Positions 35,037 to 45,909 of a stretch of 64,000 nt of DNA are shown piece after piece. Where the stretch lies: positions 868,001-932,000 of the forward strand of contig OW285191.1 in NCBI GenBank assembly GCA_935421135.1. The letters are read 5' to 3'. This stretch comes from Bugulina stolonifera (Eukaryota; Bryozoa; Gymnolaemata; Cheilostomatida; Bugulidae). Made by a program: the position numbers and the translations under genes. Numbering within the stretch: the stretch's first letter is position 1; each line of letters starts with the position of its first letter. Below the pieces are notes generated by a model. That model did no database searches and was not told the origin of the DNA. It was given only the letters and a program-made list of their open reading frames with translations.

Positions 35037-38000
35037 TTAGAGCTTTTCTTCACTGACTCGAAGGTAAGCTTCAGCTTGTGCTATTACCTCTCTGTGATAC
35101 CCATTCTTCTTGAGATGAAAAATGGCAGAGCGGTAATACTCAACTGCTCCAGAGAAAAAAGATGGGGGGAGTCTGCTTCGATCAACTAGTTCACTGACAG
35201 TCTCCTCTTCTATGGGGGTAATAGTGGTGGGGGTATTAAGATTGAGTTCAGACGAACAAGAAGGAGATTGCGAGCTAAGTAGCTCTCTTCCAAAAGAAAG
35301 AGAGGGTGAAGCTAAAGAAAAGGAAGAAGTGGTAGTAGTAGAAGTAGTAATAAAAGTAGGTATTGAAAGACTAGTAATTGTATTATTAGACCTTCCAAGA
35401 GAAAAAGAGGGTGAATCTAAGAAAAAGAGTGGAGCAGGTGAAGAGGTGAGAGTAGAAGTAGGTATCGAAACAGTGGTAACTGTATCATCAAATCTTTCAG
35501 GAGAATGAGAGGGTGAATGTGAAGAAAAGAGTGGGGGAAAAGAAGCAGTAGAAGGAGTGGTAGTAATGGTAGTAGTAATAGTAGTAGTTGTAAGAGAAGA
35601 AGTAGAGGTGGTAATGTCTCCATTAGTAAGAGAGTTACTGATGGAAGAAGCATCTGAATCAAAATGATGGTGAGAAGGGAGAGGAAATTGTGAAGAGCAC
35701 ACCCCAGACTTTACAGATCTTTCAGGAGAATGAGAGGGTGAATGTGAAGAAAAGAGTGGAGGAAAAGAAGTAGTAGAAGGAGTAGTAGTAATAGTAGTAG
35801 TTGTAAGAGAAGAAGTAGAGATGGAAATGTCTCCATTAGTAAGAGAGTTACTGATGGAAGAAGCATCTGAATCAAAATGACGGTGAGAAGGGAGAGGAAA
35901 TTGTGAAGAGCACACCCCAGACTTTAAAGAGAATGGAGTAGTAGACATCCCCTTAAAGAAGGGAGGGTATACTACCCCACCAACAGTTGTTGGAGTGTAT
36001 GCGGGGATGAGTATTTTGGAAGGTGGAGAGTGACCAGTGACCCTTTGCAAAAAGGATACGGTCTTTTTTAGTGAATAGATATCTGTTAGAAAGCGTGTGT
36101 TGAATGAGATGTGTCGGTGACAGGGCTTTCCATCAATATGATGATTAGATGGAAAGTTGTAGTGTCTATTCATCCCCTCATCATCTACTGTTATGTGATA
36201 GCAAAAACAGATTCGGAGCAAAAAATGCTGTTGAATGTGGACACCTCGTCGGTGCCCAACATTCTTATTGCATAAAAAACAGGGGTCATCCGATTCAAAT
36301 GGCTTTGTTAGTGACATCTCCAGTCTTCTTTTTGTCTCATCACTAACAAAGACATAGAATCTTAGACCCCCCTTACATATCGACTTTGCTCTGAGTCCTA
36401 AAAAAGAAAGAAAATAACAAGAATAAGTGAGAGAGAACATATGACTTACTTGTAAATCAGAAAAAAAAAAAGATTCTAAATCTACAAATAGATACTAAAT
36501 CATTCTTACCTATCTCGAAGCCATCTACTCCCCCACATTGTTCAAATAAAGCAATCTCTTCTTCCCCTAGTTCTGTTTCTTTTTCATTCTATAATGTAAA
36601 TAAAATGTGCAGTGACTAATTAACAAACTACATTAACATAGCTATTTGTAATATATGGTTTTTGAAGAATTTGATGAAAAAACTGGCACTCTAAGTACTA
36701 AGCAAGTCTACTAAAGCCTGTCTATTTACTCACATAAAGAGAAATACATCATCAACATAAGAAAACCAGTTGTAATTTATGTTATATTTTTTCACATAAG
36801 AAAAGAAAAAAAAAGTGTCTTATTGATAAAAATAATACATAAGAAAGAAAGTGCAATACTTATAATAAAAATATCACTAATCTTTAACATCTTAGACATG
36901 GTAAGAGACTTATAGAATTAGAGAAAATCATACTATGACTAATTAACATCTGGCTTTAAAAAGGAAGTAGTCTCTTTTGACATTCTAGACATGGTAAGAG
37001 GCTTATAGTATAAAAAAGTACATCATCATTATGTGTAACTAACATGTACTTCTGCAGAAATGTCAGTAATCTCCTTTGACATCTTAGAAACCCAACACCA
37101 TAGTGGATTGAAGGTGTAATGCATGTGTGAACAAATAAGATAATAGACTAACCATTTCTGGAGATGGGATTCTTTTCCTCGAGATTCGTCTTCTGTCTTC
37201 CGAGTCGTACGTAATCATATACTTCGTACCTTTTTTTGATGTTTTAATTTTTCTTATATATTTCTTTCTTTGATATTTAGATGTAGAAGCCTGTAAGTAT
37301 ATGTAGAGTAATAAACATATACCAAAGCATAAGTCAAGTAAACGGAACTACTAATGCAACATAGTTACTAAACAAAGAAAATAAGAATGAATAAAAATAT
37401 ATAGGAAACATGAGCATAGTGGTAGTGTACAAGTCAAGTATACAAAAATACTAATCCCTATAGTTATTGAGCAAGAGAATAAGAATACTGATAACAACTA
37501 CTTTTAGAATGAATAGCATAGGCAAGTTAAATAACAAGTAATAATATATACTAAAGCCTTAACTGTGTGGATAAAACCACCAACTCACCATAGTCACTGG
37601 GGAATAGAAACAAGAACAGATAAACAGAACATGTGTTAGCAAGAATTAATTTTGAAGTGAATAATCAGTATAAGACAGAAAAAAAACCAAAAATACCACC
37701 CCTTACTTTTTATGTGTTTTTCAACCAATTGAGTCTTTCTGATGGTAAGCTCCTCCCAAACAGAGAGATAAATTACTCTTGTGTTAGTGCAGATCTATTT
37801 ATTAGAATTAATCAGTTAGTCTTTTTAGCTTCAAGTTCATCCTAAGTAGTGTAATAAATCACTTTGGTGTAGACCTATTTATTAGAATTATTCAGTTAAT
37901 CTTTTTAGCAACAAGTTCATCCCAAGTAGTGTAATAAATCACTTTAGTGCAGACCTATTCATTAGAATTATCCAGTTAATCTTTTTAGCAGCAAGTCCAC

Positions 38001-38716
38001 CCCAAGTATTGTGATAGGCCACTTTAGTACAGTATAGTCTTGGATGTAGAGTATAGGCTACACTTGATAATATACTTCTTTGCTAGGATGTACAAGTATA
38101 GTCAGTACAAGTGGTAATAAACTGTTTTGATACTTATTACCCTACTAGTGGTATAACTACTCATATTGAAAATAAATCTCACCACTTATAAAGTTTCTAA
38201 GCTATGGTCACACTAATTGTAGTATAGACAGAGCAGATCTCTACACACATGCTTTCATGTTGAGAATCAAAACAGTTTAATATATAAGCTTACAAAGTTT
38301 CTAAGCCCTGGACATACCAAAGGAGAATTATACCACTACTAAAATATAATTAGCCCCAATGTTAACTCAAATGAGTAAGTTCATATTAAAATACATATTA
38401 AAATAGCTAGGATGTACTAGTATAGCCAGTACAAGTGGTAATAAACTGTTTTGATACTTATTACACTACTAGTGGTATAACTACTCATATTGAAAAAAAT
38501 CTCACCACACAAATTGTAGTATAGACAGATCAGATCTCTACATACTTGCTCTCATGTTGAGAATCAAAACAGTTTAATACATAAGCTTACAAAGTTTCTA
38601 AGCTCTAGTCATACCAAGGGAGTATTATATCACTACTAAAATAGAATTAGTCCCAATGTTAACTCAAATGAGTAAATTCATACTAAAATACATATTAAAA
38701 TAAGTTTACTCACCAT
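35037..38716 (-). CDS. Unrecognised Cys/His and Ser/Thr-rich protein, four exons
   Basis: Proposed exons 38716-38714, 37290-37153, 36588-36510 and 36397-35037 give 526 residues. Phases chain without error (0, 0, 1), with acceptors ACTTACAG, ACATTATAG and TTTTTTAG, and donors ATG|GTGAGT, ATG|GTTAGT and ATAG|GTAAG. The start ATG would be the last three bases of exon 1, followed by a 1.4-kb intron; this step is the least certain. The N-terminal 50 residues are Lys/Arg-rich. Next comes a Cys/His region with CFLC, a HIQQHF stretch, ICFCYH and KPCHRH, possibly zinc-binding. The rest is Ser/Thr/Pro-rich with two about 71-residue tandem copies (213-bp DNA duplication). A short charged helical C-terminus ends VSEEKL. 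It might be a nuclear regulator; I do not recognise the family. Confidence 0.62.
35475..35925 (-). repeat. 213-bp tandem duplication inside the Ser/Thr-rich gene
   Basis: ACCCCAGACTTTA at 35701 recurs at 35914, with near-identical text between. In protein both copies start KSGVCSSQFPLPSH and end SSHSPSHSPER. The duplication keeps the frame (71 codons). One copy has a few extra Ile/Thr codons. Confidence 0.9.
37783..38035. repeat. About 80-bp tandem repeat in intron 1
   Basis: Three copies of text with GTGCAGA(T/C)CTATT(T/C)ATTAGAATTA, CAGTTA(A/G)TCTTTTTAGC and AAGT(T/C)CA(T/C)CC(C/T)AAGTA. They lie in the long first intron of the minus-strand gene. Confidence 0.85.
38080..38705. repeat. About 320-bp direct duplication in intron 1
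   Basis: GCTAGGATGTAC(A/T)AGTATAG(T/C)CAGTACAAGTGG occurs near 38082 and 38405. Both copies continue through ATACTTATTAC, CTACTAGTGGTATAACTACTC, GACAGA, CAAAACAGTTTAATA and CAATGTTAACTCAAATGAGTAA. The second copy is about 20 bp shorter. It lies just downstream (minus strand) of the proposed start-codon exon. Confidence 0.9.
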
Positions 38717-38823
38717 ATTAATTGTTGAGTGATGTTTATTCAGAGAAATTAGTAAATATCCACAGAGTTGCAAGTCTTTACTAGGTGGTTGAGTGGTAAT
38801 GATAAAAATCCTCTCTCACGCTT

Positions 38824-38850
38824 GCTTTTATGGAAATCTCTGTCCAATCA
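38824..38850 (-). promoter_or_regulatory. Promoter of minus-strand gene of element 2
   Basis: On the minus strand an inverted CCAAT box (TGATTGG, 38850-38844) is followed by CCATAAAAGC (38833-38824). The proposed ATG lies about 110 bp further on. The same CCAATCAG plus TATA arrangement is found on the other side of the array. Confidence 0.55.
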
Positions 38851-38881
38851 GAAGTGATTTGCCTTTTTTTAGTCTGATTTA

Positions 38882-39900
38882 TTGCATCCCGATGTGATTC
38901 GATGTAACCCGATGTAACCCGATGTAACCCGATGTAACCCGATGTAACCCGATGTAACCCGATGTAACCCGATGTAACCCGATGTAACCCGATGTAACCC
39001 GATGTGTTTTCGACCTCCCCCGATGTGTTTTCGACCTCCCCCGATGTGATTCGATGTGTCTCGATGTGTTTTCGACCTCCCCCGATGTGATTCGATGTGT
39101 CCCGATGTGTTTTCGACCTTCCCCGATGTGACCCGATGTAACCCGATGTAACCCGATGTAACCCGATGTGTTTTTTACCTCCCCCGATGTGTTTTCGACC
39201 TCCCCCGATGTGATTCGATGTGTCTCGATGTGTTTTTGACCTTCCCCGATGTAACCCGATGTGTTTTTGACCTCCCCCGATGTGATTCGATGTGTCCCGA
39301 TGTGTTTTCGACCTCCCCCGATGTGATTCGATGTGTTTTCGACCTCCCCCGATGTGATTCGATGTGTTTTCGACCTCCCCCGATGTGATTCAATGTGTTT
39401 TCGACCTCCCCCGATGTGATTCAATGTGTCCCGATGTGTTTTCGACCTCCCCCGATGTGTTTTCGACCTCCCCCGATGTGATTCGATGTGTTTTCGACCT
39501 CCCCCGATGTGATTCGATGTGTTTTCGACCTCCCCCGATGTGATTCGATGTGTTTTCGACCTCCCCCGATGTGATTCGATGTGTTTTCGGCCTCCCCCGA
39601 TGTGATTCGATGTGTTTTCGACCTCCTCCGATGTGTTTTCGACCTCCCCCGATGTGATTCGATGTGTTTTCGACCTCCCCCGATGTGATTCGATGTGTCC
39701 CGATGTGTTTTCGACCTCCCCCGATGTGATTCGATGTGTCCCGATGTGTTTTCGACCTCCCCCGATGTGATTCGATGTGTCCCGATGTGTTTTCGACCTC
39801 TCCCGATGTGTTTTCGACCTTTCCCGATGTGTTTCGATGTTTCCCTATGTGTTTTCGATCTTTCCCGATGTGATTCGATGCACTCTGATGTGTTTCCAAT
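38882..39900. repeat. 31-bp-period array with CCCGATGTG core, element 2
   Basis: On the plus strand the unit is CCCCGATGTGATTCGATGTG followed by TTTTCGACCTC; the period is 31 bp (ATTCGATGTG at 39481 and 39512). Shortened units lack the ATTCGATGTG half. The left end has about ten 10-bp units, CCCGATGTAA. All units share one orientation, unlike element 1. The array sits exactly between the two divergent promoters. The core CCCGATGTGATTC also occurs in the element 1 array. ORFs across it (His/Ile/Gly/Arg/Ser/Lys-rich) are repeat artefacts. Confidence 0.97.
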
Positions 39901-39924
39901 GCACTCCAATGTATATGCTGTTAG

Positions 39925-39965
39925 CCAATCAGCTTTATTTGTATCTTTTTATTCACTATATAAAG
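39925..39965 (+). promoter_or_regulatory. CCAAT and TATA promoter of the IkB-like gene
   Basis: CCAAT (39925-39929) and CTATATAAAG (39956-39965) lie about 85 bp before ATG 40051, predicting a start of transcription near 39990. This is the strongest core promoter in the window. Confidence 0.7.
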
Positions 39966-40050
39966 AGAGGTGGAAACAGTAGTTTAGTTAACTCTTTCTA
40001 GCTCCAGTCTGTTCTTAATAGAAATTAAAGAAGGTTAGCACACAAATAGC

Positions 40051-41504
40051 ATGGAAAGTGGATATGGATCAAGCGAGTATAGCAACAAGCTAATGACTCC
40101 TATAAACCAAGAGCTGATGAAGGTAACAGTGGAAAGATGTACAGAACAAAGCAAGTATGAGAATAAAGACTTATTTGAGGGGGTGTCTGAGCTCTTTCTC
40201 CAAAAAAGCTTACCTCTAGATTGGCAGAAATGGGATCCTTTAACCGATATTCGTAATAAGCTTAGCACACAGTTACTAGAAGAAATTCGTTCTATCTTTT
40301 GGGAGCAAGATGGAAAGGATGAAGAGTTGTAAGTTATACATACTTCCAACTATTTTTTTTTTTTTTTTTTTTTTGTTTCGTATTGTCTTTTATGATCAAA
40401 ATAAAATATGATAGACAAATTTCCCATATAACTACCTCTCAACTATGTGAAAAACAAATATCATGCTAAATGATGTAGTGAGGTACTAGAAGCAGCCCGA
40501 GATAGAGATGAGAGAGCCATTGCACTCGCGGTATTTGTTGCGAGGAGTCACAAACAACTGAATACAAAGAATGCGAATCGGCAGACATTACTTCACCTAA
40601 CTGTACAGTCTTATTGTTCGGATTCACTAATTCGTCTCATCATCACAAGGGGAGCGGATGGAGCAATAGCCGATGCTTGGGGTTAGTGTTTTATAGCACC
40701 AATGTTTGCATGCATTGCTTGTTAAAAAATATAGTATTGCAAAACTTGTAACAATTCGATACTTATCTATATTGCTAATGTTTATTTGGAAGGTGACACC
40801 CCCCTTCACATTGCTGCACGTCTGGGTAGAGCTAAGGTTATTCATGCTCTAACCACAAGTTTGACCAGAGCAGAAGTAAAGCATCCATACTTCAGAGTTC
40901 CTTACAAATCACTTCCCCAAGACAATGTACAGAGCTACAATCATGATGGAAGGAGTGTAGTCCACCTCATTGTTGAAACAGCGCATAGCAGCAAGCATAG
41001 AGAGGCACTAAAAGTACTAAAAAAAAATACTCGGGCTGACTTAGATATGAGGGTAAGTGAATACATTACAGTGGAATAAAAGTAGAGTAGATCGAATTGA
41101 TAAGTTAGATGGGGAGTTTAATTCTATTCTCTTGTTTGATATTATAGCGAATGGGAGATGGATATGCCCCATCTCACATTGCCATAGAGAATGAAGACTA
41201 CGAATGTCTACATACATGTCTAAGATTGGGAGCTGATTCTGAAGTTCGTAACTACAAAAGTGAAACTCCTCAACAACCAGCTCACCTCTACAAATCAGCA
41301 GATATGGTAAGGGACCAACAACATAAAGAAGTATAGATTTCTTGCTTTGTCCACCTTGAGTGATATTCGTCTGAGTAAAAAACTAAAATCATCTTGTAGG
41401 TAAGACTGTGTCAAGAGTTTGGAGCTGGAGCATATCAATTAGAGTATGCTGAGACCGAAGTCGTAAACATTATAGCTCCTACGACTTCTGATGAAGATGA
41501 GTAA
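40051..41504 (+). CDS. IkB-like ankyrin-repeat protein, five exons
   Basis: Exons 40051-40328, 40479-40681, 40793-41052, 41148-41306 and 41400-41504 join in frame (phases 2, 1, 0, 0), all with GT...AG sites, giving 334 residues. That is close to the usual 300-360 of IkB proteins. Residues 2-7 are ESGYGS, matching the DSGxxS-type beta-TrCP phosphodegron with E for D. Ankyrin signature motifs are at TLLH (129-132), TPLH (163-166, in GDTPLHIAARLGRAKVI), SVVH (215-218) and APSH (254-257), with the longer linker before the SVVH repeat that IkB proteins also show. The C-terminus TSDEDE is acidic, like an IkB PEST tail. IkB proteins hold NF-kB in the cytoplasm; a version on a mobile element could blunt host innate signalling. 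Other ankyrin proteins remain possible. Confidence 0.8.
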
Positions 41505-41520
41505 TAAGTACCTAAACCCC

Positions 41521-42355
41521 TCTTTTATTTATTCTATTGCTACTATTGTGAAGTTTATTTAATATATTACATAATGCTGACTTAACACATGCACACAACC
41601 TTTTATTTATTCTATTGCTACCATTGTGAAAAGTTTATCTAATGTATAATATACACTGTCTTAACACATGTACACAGACTTTCTTGCTAATAACAGATAT
41701 GACATACTCTTTTAAATATGTGTCTTTTATTCTTTCAATTGTGTTTTAACACGTGTACACAATCTTTTATTCATTCTATTGTCACCATTGCGGAAAGTTT
41801 ATTTAATGTATTATATATGCTGACTTAACACATGCACACGTTTCTTTATTGTCAATACAATGTATATCATAGAACCAACCCTTCTTCCCATCAGTGTATT
41901 TATAGCCAAGACTTTACACATTTCTTTATTAACAATGCGATGCACATCATAAACCATCCCTTCCGTAGTACTTCTTCTTATCGCTAATGAGAGTTATAGG
42001 CGAAGAAGCGCAGCCGAATTCGCTCGTTTAGATCACAAGCTTTTCGAGTGGAGGGCTCGGGAGAAGCGGCGGGCCGCTGCCTAGTCGCTTGGCCCGGTGG
42101 ATACGGGGCACCGGCGTCGCCTCCACGTGTACGGTCGGCGCCGCACGCAACGTGGGCGGACGCGGCTTGACCGCCTCAAACGATTGGTCGTTCGGGTGAG
42201 TGGGGGTTGCGGGGGGGAGGGTGGGCGGCGGTGGAGGAGGGGTGGCGGTGATGACGGTGATGGCGGCGGCGGCGGCGGCGGCGGTGGTGGTGGTGGTGGT
42301 GGCGGCGGCGGCGGCGGTGGCGGTGGTGGTGGTGGCGGCGGTGGTGGTGGTGGCG

Positions 42356-42386
<31 letters not shown>

Positions 42387-42757
42387 TGGTGAGGGCGGTG
42401 GTGGTGGCGGCGGCGGCGGCGGTGGTGAGGGCGGCGGTGGCGGCGGCGGCGACGGCGGTGGCGCGGACGGGACGAGGGCGGTGGCGGGGAGGAGGGAGGA
42501 GTGGGAGGTGGGGGAGGGGGAGGGGAGGAGGGTGGGAAGGAGGAAGGGAAGGGGTCGTGGCCGGGTTCGGGGTCAAGTGTGCAAATGTTTTTTCGACCAA
42601 TCAGAAGGGGGGATTTTGGGGTGACCTTGGCAAGGTCGTGTGCAAAATTTTTGTGCTCTTCTGTGATTGGTTGAAATCGGAAATACCGGCTTGTGATTGG
42701 TTGAAAACAGGGGTCAATGAGTGCGTGTCTGTCTAGAAGTGCACTGACTATACTACT
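41521..42757 (-). repeat. Right terminal inverted repeat of element 2
   Basis: 1237 bp, the reverse complement of 33206-34483 apart from the missing 37-bp duplication and small differences. It starts 16 bp after the IkB-like stop codon, so the 3' end of that transcript must lie in the TIR. It ends GCACTGACTATACTACT. Confidence 0.95.
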
Positions 42758-45700
42758 TACATTTTATGCATAGAATGCATAGAATACATTGATCACATAG
42801 AATGCATTCTTTGCACTCTATGCATTCCATGTAATCTATGCGTTCTATGCATAGAATACATAGATTGCATTCTATGCATTCTATGCATAGAATACATAGA
42901 AGACATCGAAGGCATAGAAGACATAGAATGCATTCTGTGCAATCTATGCACTCTATGCAGAGAATACATAGAAGACATAGAAGACATAAAATGCATATAA
43001 TGCATTCCATGTAATCTATGCACTCTATGCATAGAATACATTGATCACTTAGAATACATTCTATGCACTGAATGCATAGAATGCATAGGATGCATAGAGT
43101 GCATTCTATTCATTCTATGTATTCTAAGCATTCTATGTAGTCTTTGCATTGCATAGAACACATAGATTGCATTCTATGCATGAAATACATAGAAGACATA
43201 GAAGACATAGAATGCATAGAATGCGTTCCATGTAATCTATGCACCCTATGCATAGAATACATAGATTGCATACTATGCATTCGATGCATAGAATACATAG
43301 AATACATTGATTACATAGAAGGCATTGGATGTAATCAATGTATTTTATGCATTCTATGCATAGAATACATTGATCACATAGAATGCATTCTATGCACTCT
43401 ATGCCTTCCATGTAATCCATGCGTTCTACGCATAGGATACATAGATTGCATTCTATGCATTCTATGCATAGAATACATATAATACATAGATTGCATTCTA
43501 TGCACTCTATGCATTCCATGTATTCTATGCATTCTATGTATTCTATGCATTCGGTGCATAGAATACATTTTATGCATAGAATGCATAGAATACATTGATC
43601 ACATAGAATGCATTCTTTGCGCTCTATGCATTCCATGTAATCTATGCATTCTATTCATGGAATACATAGATTGCATTCTATGCATTCTATGCATAGAATA
43701 CATTGAATACATAGAAGACATAGAAGACATAGAATGCATATAATGCCTTCCATGTAATCTATGCATTCTATGCATTCCATGTAATCTATGCGTTCTATGC
43801 ACAGGATACATAGATTGCATTCTATGCATTCCATGCATAGAATACATAGAATACATAGATTGCACTCTATGCACTCTATGCATTCCATATATTCTATGCA
43901 TTCTATGTATTCTATTCATTCGATGCATAGAATACATTTTATGCATAGAATGCAAGGAATATTGATCACATAGAATTCATTCTATGCATTCTATGCCTTC
44001 CATACAATCTATGCATTCTATGCATAGAATACATAGATGGCACTCTATGCACTCTATGCATTCCATGCACTCTATGCATTCCATGTAATCTATGCATTCT
44101 ATGTATTCTATGCATTCGGTGCATAGAATACATTTTATGCATAGAATGCATAGAATACATTGATCACATTGAATGCATTCTATGCACTCTATGCATTCCA
44201 TATAACCTGTGCATTCTATGCATAGAATACATAGATTGCATTCTATGCCATCTATGCATAGAATACATTGAATACATAGAAGACATATAATGCATTCCAT
44301 GTAATCTATGCACTCTATGCATAGAATACATTGATCACATAGAATACATTCTATGCACTGAATGCATAGAATGCATAGGATGCATAGAGTGCATTCTATT
44401 CATTCTATGTATTCTAAGCATTCTATGTAGTCTTTGCATTGCATAGAACACATAGATTGCATTCTATGCACTCTATGCATTCCATGTAATCTATGCATTC
44501 TATGTATACTATGTATTCTATGTATCCGATGCATAGAATACATTTTGTGCATAGAATGCATTGAATACATTGATCACATAGAATGCATTCTATACACTCT
44601 ATGCATTCCATGTAATCTATGCATTCTATTCATGGAATACATAGATTGCATTCTATGCATTCTATGCATAGAATACATTGAATACATAGAAGACTTAGAA
44701 GACATAGAAGACATAGAAGACATAGAATGCATATAATGCCTTCCATGTAATCTATGCATTCTATGCATAGAATACATAGATTGCATTCTTTACATTCTAT
44801 ACATTCTATGCATGAAATACATAGAAGACATAGAAGACATAGAATGCATAGAATGCGTTCCATGTAATCTATGCACTCTATGCATAGAATACATAGATTG
44901 CATACTATGCATTCGATGCATAGAATACATTTTATGCATAGAATGCAAGGAATACATTGATCACATAGAATTCATTCTATGCATTCTATGCATTCCATGC
45001 AATCTATGCATTCTATGCATAGAATACATAGATGGCACTCTATGCACTCTATGCATTCCATGCACTCTATGCATTCCATGTAATCTATGCATTCTATGTA
45101 TTCTATGCATTCGGTGCATAGAATACATTTTATGCATAGAATGCATAGAATACATTGATCACATTGAATGCATTCTATGCACTCTATGCATTCCATATAA
45201 CCTATGCATTCTATGCATAGAATACATAGGTTGCATTCTATTCCATCTATGCATAGAATACATTGAATACATAGAAGACATATAATGCATTCCATGTAAT
45301 CTATGCACTCTATGCATAGAATACATTGATCACATACAATACATTCTATGCACTGAATGCATAGAATGCATAGGATGCATAGAGTGCATTCTATTCATTC
45401 TATGTATTCTAAGCATTCTATGTAGTCTTTGCATTGCATAGAACACATAGATTGCATTCTATGCACTCTATGCATTCCTTGTAATCTATGCATTCTATGT
45501 ATACTATGTATTCTATGCATCCGATGCATAAAATACATTTTGTGCATAGAATGCATTGATACATTGATCACATAGAATGTATTCTATACACTCTATGCAT
45601 TCCAGGTAATCTATGCATTCTATTCATGGAATACATAGATTGCATTCTATGCATTCTATGCATAGAATACATTGAATACATAGAAGACATAGAAGACATA

Positions 45701-45909
45701 GAATGCATATAATGCCTTCCATGTAATCTATGCACTCTATGCATAGAATACATAGAAGACATAGAATGCATATAATGCATTCCATGTAATCTATGCACTC
45801 TATGCATAGAATACATTGATCACATAGAATGCATTCTATGCACTGAATGCGTAGAATGCATAGGATGCATGGAGTGAATTCTATTCATTCTATGTATTCT
45901 ATGCATTCA

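Larger units (their letters stand above)
33200..42763. mobile_element. Element 2: complete Polinton-ended element with TACATT duplication
   Basis: The element proper spans 33206-42757 (9552 bp), flanked by TACATT at 33200-33205 and 42758-42763. It begins AGTAGTATAGTCAGTGCACTTCTAGACAG and ends with its reverse complement; TIRs are 1278 and 1237 bp. Removing it plus one TACATT gives GCATAGAATACATTTTATGCATAG, found uninterrupted at about 57127. Inside, two divergently transcribed genes flank a 31-bp-period array, the layout of element 1. No polymerase, integrase, ATPase, protease or capsid gene is visible, so by its ends it would be mobilised in trans. The cargo includes an IkB-like gene. Confidence 0.93.

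Noticed and set aside
38886..39000. CCCGATGTAA repeats as interstitial telomere sequence
   Set aside because: The 10-bp unit is a shortened version of the 31-bp unit in the same array and does not match the animal telomere repeat TTAGGG.
6239..39900. CRISPR array
   Set aside because: The 31-bp arrays have no unique spacers, the flanking genes are intron-bearing, and the genome is eukaryotic.
38879..39909. Repetitive minus-strand ORFs with ESHRGRSKTHR-type units
   Set aside because: Translation of the 31-bp array of element 2; no start context or conserved domain.
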